Of a stretch of 64,000 nucleotides of DNA, positions 1 through 7,492 are shown in pieces. Origin of the DNA: Pedobacter sp. MC2016-14 (lineage in GTDB: Bacteria > Bacteroidota > Bacteroidia > Sphingobacteriales > Sphingobacteriaceae). The notes under the pieces were generated by a model, which saw nothing but the letters and a program-made list of their open reading frames with translations, made no database searches and was not told where the DNA came from. The stretch is taken from assembly GCF_020991475.1 (NCBI RefSeq), contig NZ_JAJMPA010000002.1:558001-622000 (forward strand). The letters run 5' to 3'. The stretch's first letter is position 1. The number at the start of each line of letters is the position of its first letter. A program made the translations under genes and the position numbers.

Positions 1-49
1 GAGAGATAGCGATGATGATGAAGCAAAAGAATTTGATATAATTGAGCAT
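1..49 (-). CDS. Partial N-terminus of an exported protein, cut by window edge
   Basis: An ATG at 47-49 on the minus strand opens a frame that runs off the window edge. The 16 visible codons (MLNYIKFFCFIIIAIS) form a short charged start followed by a hydrophobic stretch, which is a typical signal peptide. It begins 5 bp after the stop of the TonB receptor gene, so the two are almost certainly co-transcribed. In Bacteroidota the gene after a receptor of this type is often a DUF4249 lipoprotein. That identity is inferred from context only and nothing of a DUF4249 domain is visible. Confidence 0.55.
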   Translation of the reverse strand, partial: MLNYIKFFCFIIIAIS

Positions 50-54
50 GGCTG

Positions 55-2352
55 TTAAAATTTGAAGTTATAAGTTACTGAGGGAATGATACCGAATAAG
101 CTGATCTGTACAGCTTCAGTTTGTGATGGGTCATCCTTTTTGTCGCGGAACTGAATGGCATAAGGATTTTGCCTGTTTAAAGCATTGTACAATCCAAAGC
201 TCCAGCTGGAGCGGTATTTCTTTGTTTCTTTTGCTTTTAGCGTAGCGCTAACATCCAGGCGGGAAGTATAAGGCATTCTGCTGGCATTTCTTGCGGTGTA
301 GTAGTAGGTGGTAAGGCCACCGATGTTATATTTTCCGGCCGGATAGGTTACTGCATTTCCGGTACTGTAGATGTAGTTGGCTGAGAAAGTCCAGCGTGGG
401 CTTACGTTATAAATTCCCACCAGAGAGAGGTCATGCGTACGATCTTGTCTGGCCGGAAAATAGTTGCCATTGTTAATGCCCTCAAATTTACGCTCCGTTT
501 TTGCCAGCGTATAACTGATCCATCCGGTAAGCTTGCCTCTTGTTTTTTTAGCATACAATTCCAATCCATAAGCGCGGCCTATTCCATATAGCAATTCAGA
601 TTCTACTTCATCATTAGCAATAAGTTCGGCCCCATCTTTATAGTCTATTTGATTTTGCAGCCACTTGTAATAAACTTCTGCAGAAAATTCAAATGCATTG
701 TCTTTTGCATTTTTAAAATATCCTAAAGCCACCTGATCTGCAAGTTCTGGTTTAATGTTGTTGCTGCTCATTACATATTGATCTGTTGGTGAGCTGGTGT
801 TGGCATTGGTTAAGATGTGGATATTTTGAGTATTGCGGTTGTAAGCGGCCTTAATGGAGTTTTCATCGTTTAAGCTATAGCTAAAAGACACACGCGGCTC
901 TGGATAAAGGTATGTTTTTGCTGGCCCTGGGTTAAGCAGAGAGAACGAACTGAGCCTAAGACCGTACAAAACGTTTAATTTTTCTGTTAGTGTCCATTCA
1001 TCAGAGACATAAGCGGCAAGTTCAAGTCCGTTTCGTTTTCGTAGTGACAAGGGGTTGAAGGAAGAATTGCCGGCAGTAGTAATATCTGAAGGTGCTATCT
1101 GGTGATGGGTTGCCTGCATACCAAACCGTATAATGTGGTTTTTAGCGTAATATTGCAGGTCTTCTTTGATGTTGAAATCACGAATCAGGGAAGTTATCCT
1201 GGCATTGTTGTCATCGCTTAGTAACTCAATAGCATAACTGTATTTATTGAAAATAAAGGAAGTATTGGAAAAAAGCTTATCATTAAATACGTGATTTAGC
1301 CTAACTGTAGCGGTTGTATTACCCCAGTCGTTGGCAAAAAGGTCTTTGATGCCTATGTTGTCCTGCCCAAAATACCCAGACAGATAAAGCGTATTTTTAT
1401 CATCAAATTTGTAATTTATTTTTGCGTTAATGTCGTAGAAATTGAGCGTATTTCCTTTAATTGAAGAATCTGGTGAAGCTTTAAGCAGCAAATCTATGTA
1501 GGTACGGCGGGCGCTAAACATAAATGAACTTTTATTCTTTACTATTGGGCCTTCTGCTTTAATGCGGGAAGAAATCAATCCAATGCCACCTTCAAATGCA
1601 TACTCTTTATCGTTACCATCCTGCATTTTAACGTCAAGCACCGAAGATAATCTTCCACCGTATTGTGCTGGCATCCCACCCTTATAGAGACTTACATCTT
1701 TAATGGCATCTGCGTTAAAAGTAGAGAAAAACCCAAGTAAATGCGATGAATTGTATACAATAGCTTCATCAAGAAGAATAAGGTTCTGATCGGCTGCACC
1801 ACCACGTACAAAAAATCCTGTACTTCCTTCACCACCTGATTTAACGCCGGGTAGTAGCTGAATGGTTTTAAGTACGTCTTTTTCTCCAAACAATACGGGC
1901 ACATTGTTTAAATCCTGCATGTTAAGTTTATCCAGACCCATTTGCGGACTGCGTACATTTTCATTTTTACGGTCGCTGGACCTAATTACTACTTCTTCTA
2001 AGTCTGATGCTGGCTTAAGCTCTGCATTTACTTTTAATGCAGCACTGAGCGTGATTTTTTTTGTATATGACTGATATCCGGCATAGCTTACAGTGAGGTC
2101 ATAAGTACCCTGACTATTGGTAAGGGAATAAAAGCCGTAGGCATTTGTCATAGCTCCAGAACGGTTTTCAGGATTCTGAATTTTAACAGTGGCACCGATG
2201 AGTGTTTCTCCGGTGGTCGCATCTCTAACGGTGCCGCTTAAAGTAAATTGTTGTTTTTTTGTTGTGGGTTGCTGAGCATTTGCAGCAAATTGGAAGAGAA
2301 ACGCAATGGCAATACAAAGGGCAAGTGCATAGTAATAGGACTTCTGTCGCAT
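55..2352 (-). CDS. TonB-dependent receptor with N-terminal carboxypeptidase-like domain
   Basis: This 765-residue outer-membrane receptor should import a ligand using TonB energy. Residues 1-27 are a signal peptide ending ANA. A carboxypeptidase-regulatory-like beta-sandwich follows at about 37-118 (FTLSGTVRDATTGETLIGA). The plug domain lies at about 137-245 with the typical FFVRGGAADQN and GGMPAQYGGRLSS stretches, and the remaining 500 residues are a beta barrel ending in an aromatic residue. It is not a full-length SusC (about 1000 residues) and no SusD gene is adjacent, so a starch-type PUL role is unlikely. The substrate cannot be read from sequence. It shares an operon with the truncated downstream gene and has its own promoter inside an unusual inverted repeat. 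Confidence 0.93.
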   Translation of the reverse strand: MRQKSYYYALALCIAIAFLFQFAANAQQPTTKKQQFTLSGTVRDATTGETLIGATVKIQNPENRSGAMTNAYGFYSLTNSQGTYDLTVSYAGYQSYTKKITLSAALKVNAELKPASDLEEVVIRSSDRKNENVRSPQMGLDKLNMQDLNNVPVLFGEKDVLKTIQLLPGVKSGGEGSTGFFVRGGAADQNLILLDEAIVYNSSHLLGFFSTFNADAIKDVSLYKGGMPAQYGGRLSSVLDVKMQDGNDKEYAFEGGIGLISSRIKAEGPIVKNKSSFMFSARRTYIDLLLKASPDSSIKGNTLNFYDINAKINYKFDDKNTLYLSGYFGQDNIGIKDLFANDWGNTTATVRLNHVFNDKLFSNTSFIFNKYSYAIELLSDDNNARITSLIRDFNIKEDLQYYAKNHIIRFGMQATHHQIAPSDITTAGNSSFNPLSLRKRNGLELAAYVSDEWTLTEKLNVLYGLRLSSFSLLNPGPAKTYLYPEPRVSFSYSLNDENSIKAAYNRNTQNIHILTNANTSSPTDQYVMSSNNIKPELADQVALGYFKNAKDNAFEFSAEVYYKWLQNQIDYKDGAELIANDEVESELLYGIGRAYGLELYAKKTRGKLTGWISYTLAKTERKFEGINNGNYFPARQDRTHDLSLVGIYNVSPRWTFSANYIYSTGNAVTYPAGKYNIGGLTTYYYTARNASRMPYTSRLDVSATLKAKETKKYRSSWSFGLYNALNRQNPYAIQFRDKKDDPSQTEAVQISLFGIIPSVTYNFKF

Positions 2353-2358
2353 AGATTA

Positions 2359-2418
2359 GTATGTTGTTGTAATTTGATATATAGACGCAAATATGAGCTA
2401 TTAATTACAACAACATAC
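2359..2418. repeat. 16-bp perfect inverted repeat around the TonB receptor promoter
   Basis: GTATGTTGTTGTAATT at 2359-2374 is matched exactly by its reverse complement at 2403-2418, with 28 bp between. Arm centres are 44 bp apart, close to four helical turns. The arms bracket the predicted -7 element, so only one arm would be transcribed. It therefore looks like a pair of DNA operator half-sites rather than an RNA hairpin or terminator. No regulator can be assigned. Confidence 0.7.
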
Positions 2419-2421
2419 AAA
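2388..2421 (-). promoter_or_regulatory. Predicted promoter of the TonB receptor operon
   Basis: On the minus strand TTTG (2421-2418) is followed after 22 nt by CATATTTG (2395-2388), one mismatch from the Bacteroidota -7 consensus TAnnTTTG. Transcription would start near 2383, about 30 nt before the ATG. The element lies between the arms of the inverted repeat. Confidence 0.45.
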
Positions 2422-2446
2422 TTTAATATAGCCGGGTTAGCATCAG

Positions 2447-2569
2447 CTACTTTCCTTTTTTAACGTTTACTTTCTTTGCGTCTTTTGCTGTTGCTGCATC
2501 TTCAGGTTCGGGTCCCCTGGGTTTTTCTCCTTTGGCAGCAGTTGTTTTTGTTTTATCAGTAGTTTTCAT
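2447..2569 (-). CDS. Small 40-residue lysine-rich charged protein
   Basis: An ATG at 2567-2569 on the minus strand opens a 40-codon frame ending TAG. The product begins MKTTDKTKTTAAKGEKPRG and ends VNVKKGK. It is rich in Lys, Ala and Thr, with a short acidic patch near residue 21 (EPEDAA), and has no hydrophobic segment. It is therefore likely soluble and disordered, possibly nucleic-acid binding. It sits between the TonB receptor gene (same strand) and the divergent AraC gene. I do not recognise a family. Chance occurrence is possible, but the low-complexity basic composition and clean start and stop favour a real gene. Confidence 0.45.
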   Translation of the reverse strand: MKTTDKTKTTAAKGEKPRGPEPEDAATAKDAKKVNVKKGK

Positions 2570-2644
2570 GCTGTTGGTTTTTAGGGTTAATTGTTATGAA
2601 GATTAAACAAAGCAGATGTTGCTTGGTTTTAATTACTTTTGAAT

Positions 2645-3400
2645 ATGGCAGACACTTTTCAATACAGTTTTATCAAATCTGAAGAGGAATTTTCCATTTT
2701 TGTGGAGAGCATAGGGCTGTTTGGAAATTTCTCTGGATCGGATAAAAACCTGGTTGTATTGCCTGATGGGCGAATTGATCTATTCTTTATGCAAACCTCG
2801 ACAGATCACTTTCAGGTATTATTGATGGGTCTGGAAACCGAACCAGAGCAAAGAACCGTCCCCTCTGGCATGTACGCTTATGCGGTGAGTTTTACCCCTC
2901 TGGGTTTAGAATATGTGTTGCAAACCAGTATTGCCGATATACTAAATACAGCAAGGAAGCTACCAGTTCACTTTTGGAATAACCAAAAAGAGAACTTTAA
3001 AGATCTGGATACATTTAAAGATTTTGTAATGGAAAAGATAACCGCACTTATACCTCAACAAATTGAGGAGAGGAAGCGTAGGCTTTTCGATTTGATTTAC
3101 GCGTCTAAAGGAGAAATGAGTGTTGCTGAACTTTCTAAACGTGTTGGTTGGAGCAGCAGACAAATTAATCGTTATTTTAATGCCCAATTTGGCTTGTCTT
3201 TAAAGGCTTACAGTGACATTCTACGGTTTAGAGCATCTTTGGAGCATATAGCTGTAGGAAAGCTATTTCCTGAACTTGATTTTAGTGACCAAAGCCATTT
3301 TATTAAAGAGATTAAAAAATATTCGGGCGTTTTGCCTAAAGATTTATCGAAAAACAAAGATGACCGATTTGTACTATTATCTGTCCTGAAGCAGAAATAA
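2645..3400 (+). CDS. AraC-family transcriptional regulator
   Basis: A DNA-binding regulator of about 251 residues. The N-terminal 150 residues are an effector-type domain resembling the DUF6597-like sensor region of AraC proteins. The C-terminus carries the AraC helix-turn-helix: ELSKRVGWSSRQINRYFNAQ for the first helix pair and DFSDQSHFIKEIKKYSGVLP for the diagnostic second motif. I chose the ATG at 2645 over the TTG at 2639. A perfect -7 element TACTTTTG at 2634-2641 would even start transcription at about the ATG, though no -33 was found. The next gene follows by 25 bp, so the regulator probably controls the flavin monooxygenase operon. Its inducer is unknown. Confidence 0.85.
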   Translation: MADTFQYSFIKSEEEFSIFVESIGLFGNFSGSDKNLVVLPDGRIDLFFMQTSTDHFQVLLMGLETEPEQRTVPSGMYAYAVSFTPLGLEYVLQTSIADILNTARKLPVHFWNNQKENFKDLDTFKDFVMEKITALIPQQIEERKRRLFDLIYASKGEMSVAELSKRVGWSSRQINRYFNAQFGLSLKAYSDILRFRASLEHIAVGKLFPELDFSDQSHFIKEIKKYSGVLPKDLSKNKDDRFVLLSVLKQK

Positions 3401-3425
3401 TTTTGTGTCTTCAAATAAGAAGGAT

Positions 3426-4592
3426 ATGAAATTAGAAAATAAACAAATTGCAATTATTGGCGCCGGTCCGGGAGGGCTTACCTTAGCCAAACTTCTTCAG
3501 CTACAGGGAGTGGTAGTAAAAGTGTATGAAAGAGATCAAAATGCAAATGCCCGGGTACAAGGCTCTCCATTAGATTTACATGAAGAATCTGGCCTGGCGG
3601 CATTAAAAAAAGCAGGTTTGTTTGATGTCTTTAAAAGCAGTTTTATGCCGGGTGCAGATAAAAAGCTCATTATGAACGAGCAGGCCGAGGTGCTGTTTAG
3701 CGATCATGAGTATAAGGTGGAAGAAAATTTTGGAGATCAGCATTTTCGTCCTGAAATAGATCGGGGAGTGCTGAGAAGTATTCTTCTGGAGTCTTTAACC
3801 GCAGATACTGTTTTTTGGGATAGCAAGTTTATAAATATGCAAATGCAGCAGGAGGGTTGGTTGCTCACTTTTGGTAATGGTTCAAGCGCATATGCTGATC
3901 TGGTTATAGCGGCCGATGGTGCAAACTCTAAAATTCGGCCATATTTAACTGATATTAAGGCTTTTTATACGGGTATTATCATGATGGAGGGTAATATTTA
4001 TGATGCGGAAAATAATGCAAGTCAAATTAACGCTTTGCTGAAGGGTGGCAAAATAATGGCTTTTGGAAAAGAGCAAAACCTGCTTTTAGGACAAAAGGCG
4101 AATGGTGAGATTGGGTTTTATGCCAGTTTTAAGGCTAATTCGGACTGGGTAGGTGACAACGATCTTTCAAAAGCAGACCGCAAGCAGCTGTTAGCCTGGT
4201 TTAAAGAGAAGTATCAGGGATGGGCTGCTGTTTGGGATGAACTATTTGAGCAAACGGAATTACCTATTGTACCAAGGCCCATATATTGTATGCCTCTAGA
4301 TCAATCCTGGGCTTCGATGCCTAACCTTACTATGCTTGGCGATGCAGCGCACGTAATGCCACCTTTTGCGGGCGAAGGGGTAAATATGGCTATGTTGGAC
4401 GCCTTAGAGTTGAGTGAGTGCCTGGTTTCGTTACAATATGGTGCCATTTACGAAGCTATTGAAAGCTATGAGCGTAACATGTGTAAAAGGGCTTCTATCA
4501 TCGCAAAAGAATCTTTGGATAATGGCCAAATGATGCATGCCGAAGATGCTTTAGAAAATATGCTGGTTTTTTTTAGTGGACATGAACATTGA
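3426..4592 (+). CDS. FAD-dependent monooxygenase, TetX-like
   Basis: A 388-residue class A flavoprotein monooxygenase. The N-terminal Rossmann motif IIGAGPGGLTLAKLL binds FAD. The conserved Arg region (HFRPEIDRGVLRSILLESL) and the GDAAHVMPPFAGEGVN motif complete the FAD fold. Along its length it aligns by eye with the tetracycline-inactivating enzyme TetX of Bacteroides. However, the positions I align with TetX Gln192 and His234, which contact tetracycline, read Glu (IMMEGNIY) and Gly (GEIGFYASF). The natural substrate is therefore probably another hydrophobic or aromatic compound. The ATG at 3426 is preferred to a GTG at 3405 because TetX-type proteins begin close to the Rossmann strand. It forms an operon with the AraC regulator. 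Confidence 0.85.
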   Translation: MKLENKQIAIIGAGPGGLTLAKLLQLQGVVVKVYERDQNANARVQGSPLDLHEESGLAALKKAGLFDVFKSSFMPGADKKLIMNEQAEVLFSDHEYKVEENFGDQHFRPEIDRGVLRSILLESLTADTVFWDSKFINMQMQQEGWLLTFGNGSSAYADLVIAADGANSKIRPYLTDIKAFYTGIIMMEGNIYDAENNASQINALLKGGKIMAFGKEQNLLLGQKANGEIGFYASFKANSDWVGDNDLSKADRKQLLAWFKEKYQGWAAVWDELFEQTELPIVPRPIYCMPLDQSWASMPNLTMLGDAAHVMPPFAGEGVNMAMLDALELSECLVSLQYGAIYEAIESYERNMCKRASIIAKESLDNGQMMHAEDALENMLVFFSGHEH

Positions 4593-4690
4593 GCGGTAAA
4601 CATTTGCTATATTCTGATATTCCAGAGGAATGCTCAAATCTTCAGACCAGATAACTGTCTTTAGCAAATTATTAAATATTTCCAAAATAC

Positions 4691-4727
4691 AAAAAGGCCC
4701 CTTGAGATGGTCTCAGAGGCCTTTTTT
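4691..4727 (-). terminator. Bidirectional terminator between ssrA and the monooxygenase gene
   Basis: An imperfect GC-rich hairpin (GGCC and TGAGA paired segments, 3-nt loop) is flanked by A5 and T6 runs, so it has a U-tract on both strands. It directly follows the ssrA 3' end on the minus strand and also closes the plus-strand AraC-monooxygenase unit. Confidence 0.8.
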
Positions 4728-5093
4728 GGTGGAGCTGAAGGGGTTCGAACCCTTGTCCAGTCGCGTGGCAAATTATGCCTTCTACATGCTTATTTTCCAA
4801 TTGGTTTTCGGGATCAGACGGGCTGGAAGCCGACCTTATCTTTCTCCTTAGATACTTTATCTCGCAAATGTACCGTACCCTTACAAATGCCAGCGTCGTT
4901 ATTTCGATGCCCCTGATTCCGGCCTAATAACGCAGCAGCCAGAGGGACAAAAGCTATCTAATTCTAAATTAGGCAGCTAAGGCGTAGTTATTTTCGCCAA
5001 TCAAAGTGTGAACGTTCTCTTTAAAGTGCTCTCCGTACAACGCACTGCATGCTTACATACGTACCTCCGCCCTGTCAAATCCAAAACAGCCCC
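4727..5093 (-). ncRNA. ssrA: tmRNA (transfer-messenger RNA)
   Basis: The 367-nt RNA rescues stalled ribosomes and tags their products. On the minus strand it begins GGGGCTGTTTTGGATTTGAC and ends with a tRNA-like T arm (GGGTTCGAACCC) and CAGCTCCACCA. The 5' GGGGCTG pairs with 3' CAGCTCC as the acceptor stem, with one G-U pair. The tag reading frame lies at 4969-4998 and encodes GENNYALAA followed by TAA, the form usual in Bacteroidota. CCA is encoded. It is a one-piece tmRNA. Confidence 0.97.
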
Positions 5094-5102
5094 GGTACCA
5101 TA

Positions 5103-5154
5103 TCTGATGGTGTGTGGGTAACTAATCCTTTCCAACCATCAGACTGCAAAAATA
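5103..5154 (-). promoter_or_regulatory. ssrA promoter and 5' leader hairpin
   Basis: A perfect -7 element TATTTTTG lies at 5154-5147 (minus strand), with a TTTG 23 nt upstream. Transcription should begin near 5143, leaving about 50 nt of precursor ahead of the mature 5' end at 5093. This leader starts with TCTGATGGT (5143-5135), complementary to ACCATCAGA (5111-5103), a 9-bp stem that would cap the pre-tmRNA before RNase P trimming. Confidence 0.55.
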
Positions 5155-5194
5155 CAAAATTTATACCAAACTCTACGCAAAATTATAAGCGATG

Positions 5195-6088
5195 CTAAAT
5201 TGTAATCCTTCCGCCGGCAACCGGAATGGTAGCGCCGGCAATGTAACTTGCTTCCTCACTGGCTAAAAATACATAAGCTGGCGCAACTTCTACGGGTTGC
5301 CCAGGCCTGCCCATAGGCGTATCCTTTCCAAAGTTTTCAGGTTCGGGCATGGTAGAAGGAATAAGTGGCGTCCATATTGGCCCAGGTGCTACTGCATTTA
5401 CACGAATCCCTTTACCCTGCATCAGTAACATTTGTGCCAGATTTGCTGTAAAATTTTGTATCGCCCCTTTTGTAGCTGCATAATGAAGTAGCACAGGGGA
5501 GGGAGAATAAGAATTTACGGAGGCCGTATTAATGATGCTGCTGCCTGGTTTCATGTGTGGCTCGGCAGCTTTGCAGAGGTAAAACATGGCTGTGATGTTG
5601 GTGTCAAAAGTTCTGCGCCATTCTTCAGCGGGGATCTCCTGCAAGGTATCTCTGCCCATTTGAAAAGCCGCATTGTTAATCAGGATATCCACCTGCCCAA
5701 ATTCGGCAACAGCGGTATCAATGATGTGCTGGCAGTGACTTTCTTCTCTGATATCGCCCCGTACCAGGACTGCTTTTCCTCCGGCCTTCTCTACAAAGGC
5801 TGCTGTTTTTTTAGCATCATTATCCTCTTCGCTGCTCAAATAGCTAATGAGTACATCAGCACCCTCTCTGGCAAAGGCAATGGCAATTGCTTTTCCAATT
5901 CCAGAGTCACCGCCAGTAATTACAGCTTTTTTACCGGTAAGCTTTCCGCTGCCTTTGTAAGATTCTTCGCCATGATCGGCTTTTGGTTCCAACTGGTTTT
6001 CTGTACCTGGTGTCTCTTGTTGCTGTTTTGGGAAAGGGGGGACCGGGTATTTTTTTGCCGGATTAACAGATTCATTTGTTGTTTTCAT
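5195..6088 (-). CDS. Short-chain dehydrogenase/reductase, general-stress type (YhdF/YghA-like)
   Basis: A 297-residue NAD(P)-dependent oxidoreductase of the classical SDR fold. The cofactor motif TGGDSGIG lies at about residues 58-65, NNAA in the middle, catalytic Ser in INTASVNS, and the YxxxK pair in HYAATKG. The C-terminal VAGG motif is present. A proline- and glutamine-rich extension of about 45 residues precedes the Rossmann domain, as in Bacillus general stress protein 39 and E. coli YghA. The family acts on small aldehydes and alcohols, and the substrate here is unknown. It is transcribed alone, divergently from the outer-membrane barrel gene. Confidence 0.9.
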   Translation of the reverse strand: MKTTNESVNPAKKYPVPPFPKQQQETPGTENQLEPKADHGEESYKGSGKLTGKKAVITGGDSGIGKAIAIAFAREGADVLISYLSSEEDNDAKKTAAFVEKAGGKAVLVRGDIREESHCQHIIDTAVAEFGQVDILINNAAFQMGRDTLQEIPAEEWRRTFDTNITAMFYLCKAAEPHMKPGSSIINTASVNSYSPSPVLLHYAATKGAIQNFTANLAQMLLMQGKGIRVNAVAPGPIWTPLIPSTMPEPENFGKDTPMGRPGQPVEVAPAYVFLASEEASYIAGATIPVAGGRITI

Positions 6089-6233
6089 AGGTAAAAGGAT
6101 TGATTACCAGATTTAACAAGTCGGGCTGTAATTTGTTCCCTAAAATTTATATTGGGTCAACTGGCTATCCAAATGCCTAATTCGCAATTAATGTGCTATA
6201 ATTTATGTAGTTTAGTAAAACATATTTCGCCTT

Positions 6234-7490
6234 ATGCGTATTATGGTTGTTATGGATTCAAAACGTTTTACCAAATGCGCATTTGTTGTGTTATTGCTGG
6301 CCCCGATTTTAGTATCGGCACAGAACCCCACGAACGTTTTACAGCAGAACACTGTAGTTAAAAGAGATACCGCTAAACAAACGGATCTGATAGATTTAGC
6401 TAAAGCACTCTTTAAAATTAGTCCTAAAAAAATACGGACAGAGCGTGACAAAAAGGTGTATTTTTCTTTTCTGCCGGTTAGCAGTGCCGTTCCCGGTGGA
6501 AGTGGACGAGCGCTGATTACCAGTACAACCGCTGCAACTTATCTTGGGCCGAGGAAAACCACAAACATATCGTCAGCCACATTTACGCCGTACCTTAACT
6601 TTAAAGGACGATATGGATTGCCTCTTCGCTCCAGTATTTGGCTACCAAATAATGAGTGGCTGATACAAGGCGACATACGCTTTCTTGTATATCCACAATA
6701 TACCTGGGGATTGGGAAGTCAGGCTGCAAATGCTACCCCAACGCTGGTAGATTATAACTACATCCGTTTTTATCAAAGTGCACTCAAACAAATAAAGCCC
6801 TACTTTTTTGCAGGTCTGGGTTACAATCTGGATTACAGGTTTAACATTGGTACTGATGACCCGAATGTAAATTTAAAGCAGTATACAAAATATGAATACG
6901 GTACAGAAAAGAATTCATTTTCATCAGGATTAAGTCTTAACCTCCTTTATGATACGCGTAACAATTCATTGAATCCACTTCCGGGAATGTACGGGAATTT
7001 CATTTACCGGGTAAATCCAGGTTTCCTTGGAAGTAACAATTCATGGAGTTCAGTTTATCTGGATGTAAGAAAATATATCTCTTTAAACCCTGCAAAGCCC
7101 ATTCAACAAAATACACTTGCATTGTGGTCTTACATGTGGACGAGCCTCAGCAATAAAGTACCATACCTTGATTTGCCTAGCGTAGGCTGGGATCCGTTAA
7201 ATAGATCTGGTCGTGGTATGGAACAAAACAGGTACCGTGGAAAGTCTTTATTTTACCTGGAAGCAGAATATAGAAGAGACATTACCAATAATGGTTTACT
7301 GGGGTTTGTGGTTTTTAGCAATGTCAATAGCGTTAGTGGTTCAGGAGCGCTCTTTACCTCATGGAAACCAGCCGCAGGAACAGGCTTACGCGTTAAGTTT
7401 AATAAGGCCTCTAAAACCAATATCGGTATGGATTATGGTTTTAGTAAAGGGTTTAGTGGTTTAACCTTCAATATCGGCGAAACTTTTTAA
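6234..7490 (+). CDS. Omp85-like outer-membrane beta-barrel protein without POTRA domains
   Basis: A protein of 412-418 residues with a signal peptide ending SAQ. It has a short linker and then a barrel rich in alternating aromatic strands, ending GFSGLTFNIGETF. It resembles the D15/surface-antigen barrels of BamA/TamA-like proteins (YEYGTEKNSFSSGLSLNLLYDTRNN is characteristic) but has no room for POTRA repeats. It could be a porin or a lipid/protein translocation barrel. In-frame ATG codons at 6234, 6243 and 6252 are all possible; the last gives the most compact signal peptide. Its stop is 2 bp from the convergent DUF1015 stop. Confidence 0.75.
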   Translation: MRIMVVMDSKRFTKCAFVVLLLAPILVSAQNPTNVLQQNTVVKRDTAKQTDLIDLAKALFKISPKKIRTERDKKVYFSFLPVSSAVPGGSGRALITSTTAATYLGPRKTTNISSATFTPYLNFKGRYGLPLRSSIWLPNNEWLIQGDIRFLVYPQYTWGLGSQAANATPTLVDYNYIRFYQSALKQIKPYFFAGLGYNLDYRFNIGTDDPNVNLKQYTKYEYGTEKNSFSSGLSLNLLYDTRNNSLNPLPGMYGNFIYRVNPGFLGSNNSWSSVYLDVRKYISLNPAKPIQQNTLALWSYMWTSLSNKVPYLDLPSVGWDPLNRSGRGMEQNRYRGKSLFYLEAEYRRDITNNGLLGFVVFSNVNSVSGSGALFTSWKPAAGTGLRVKFNKASKTNIGMDYGFSKGFSGLTFNIGETF

Positions 7491-7492
7491 GC

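Noticed and set aside
3426..4592. Calling the flavin monooxygenase a tetracycline-resistance gene
   Set aside because: Overall similarity to TetX is real, but two key tetracycline-binding positions differ and there is no mobile context.
4630..4916. Short plus-strand frames over the tmRNA region
   Set aside because: The segment is the ssrA 3' end and its terminator; the apparent peptides are translations of the antisense of a structured RNA.
5555..6094. 179-codon plus-strand frame antisense to the stress SDR
   Set aside because: A shadow of the real gene; the SDR on the minus strand shows complete family motifs.
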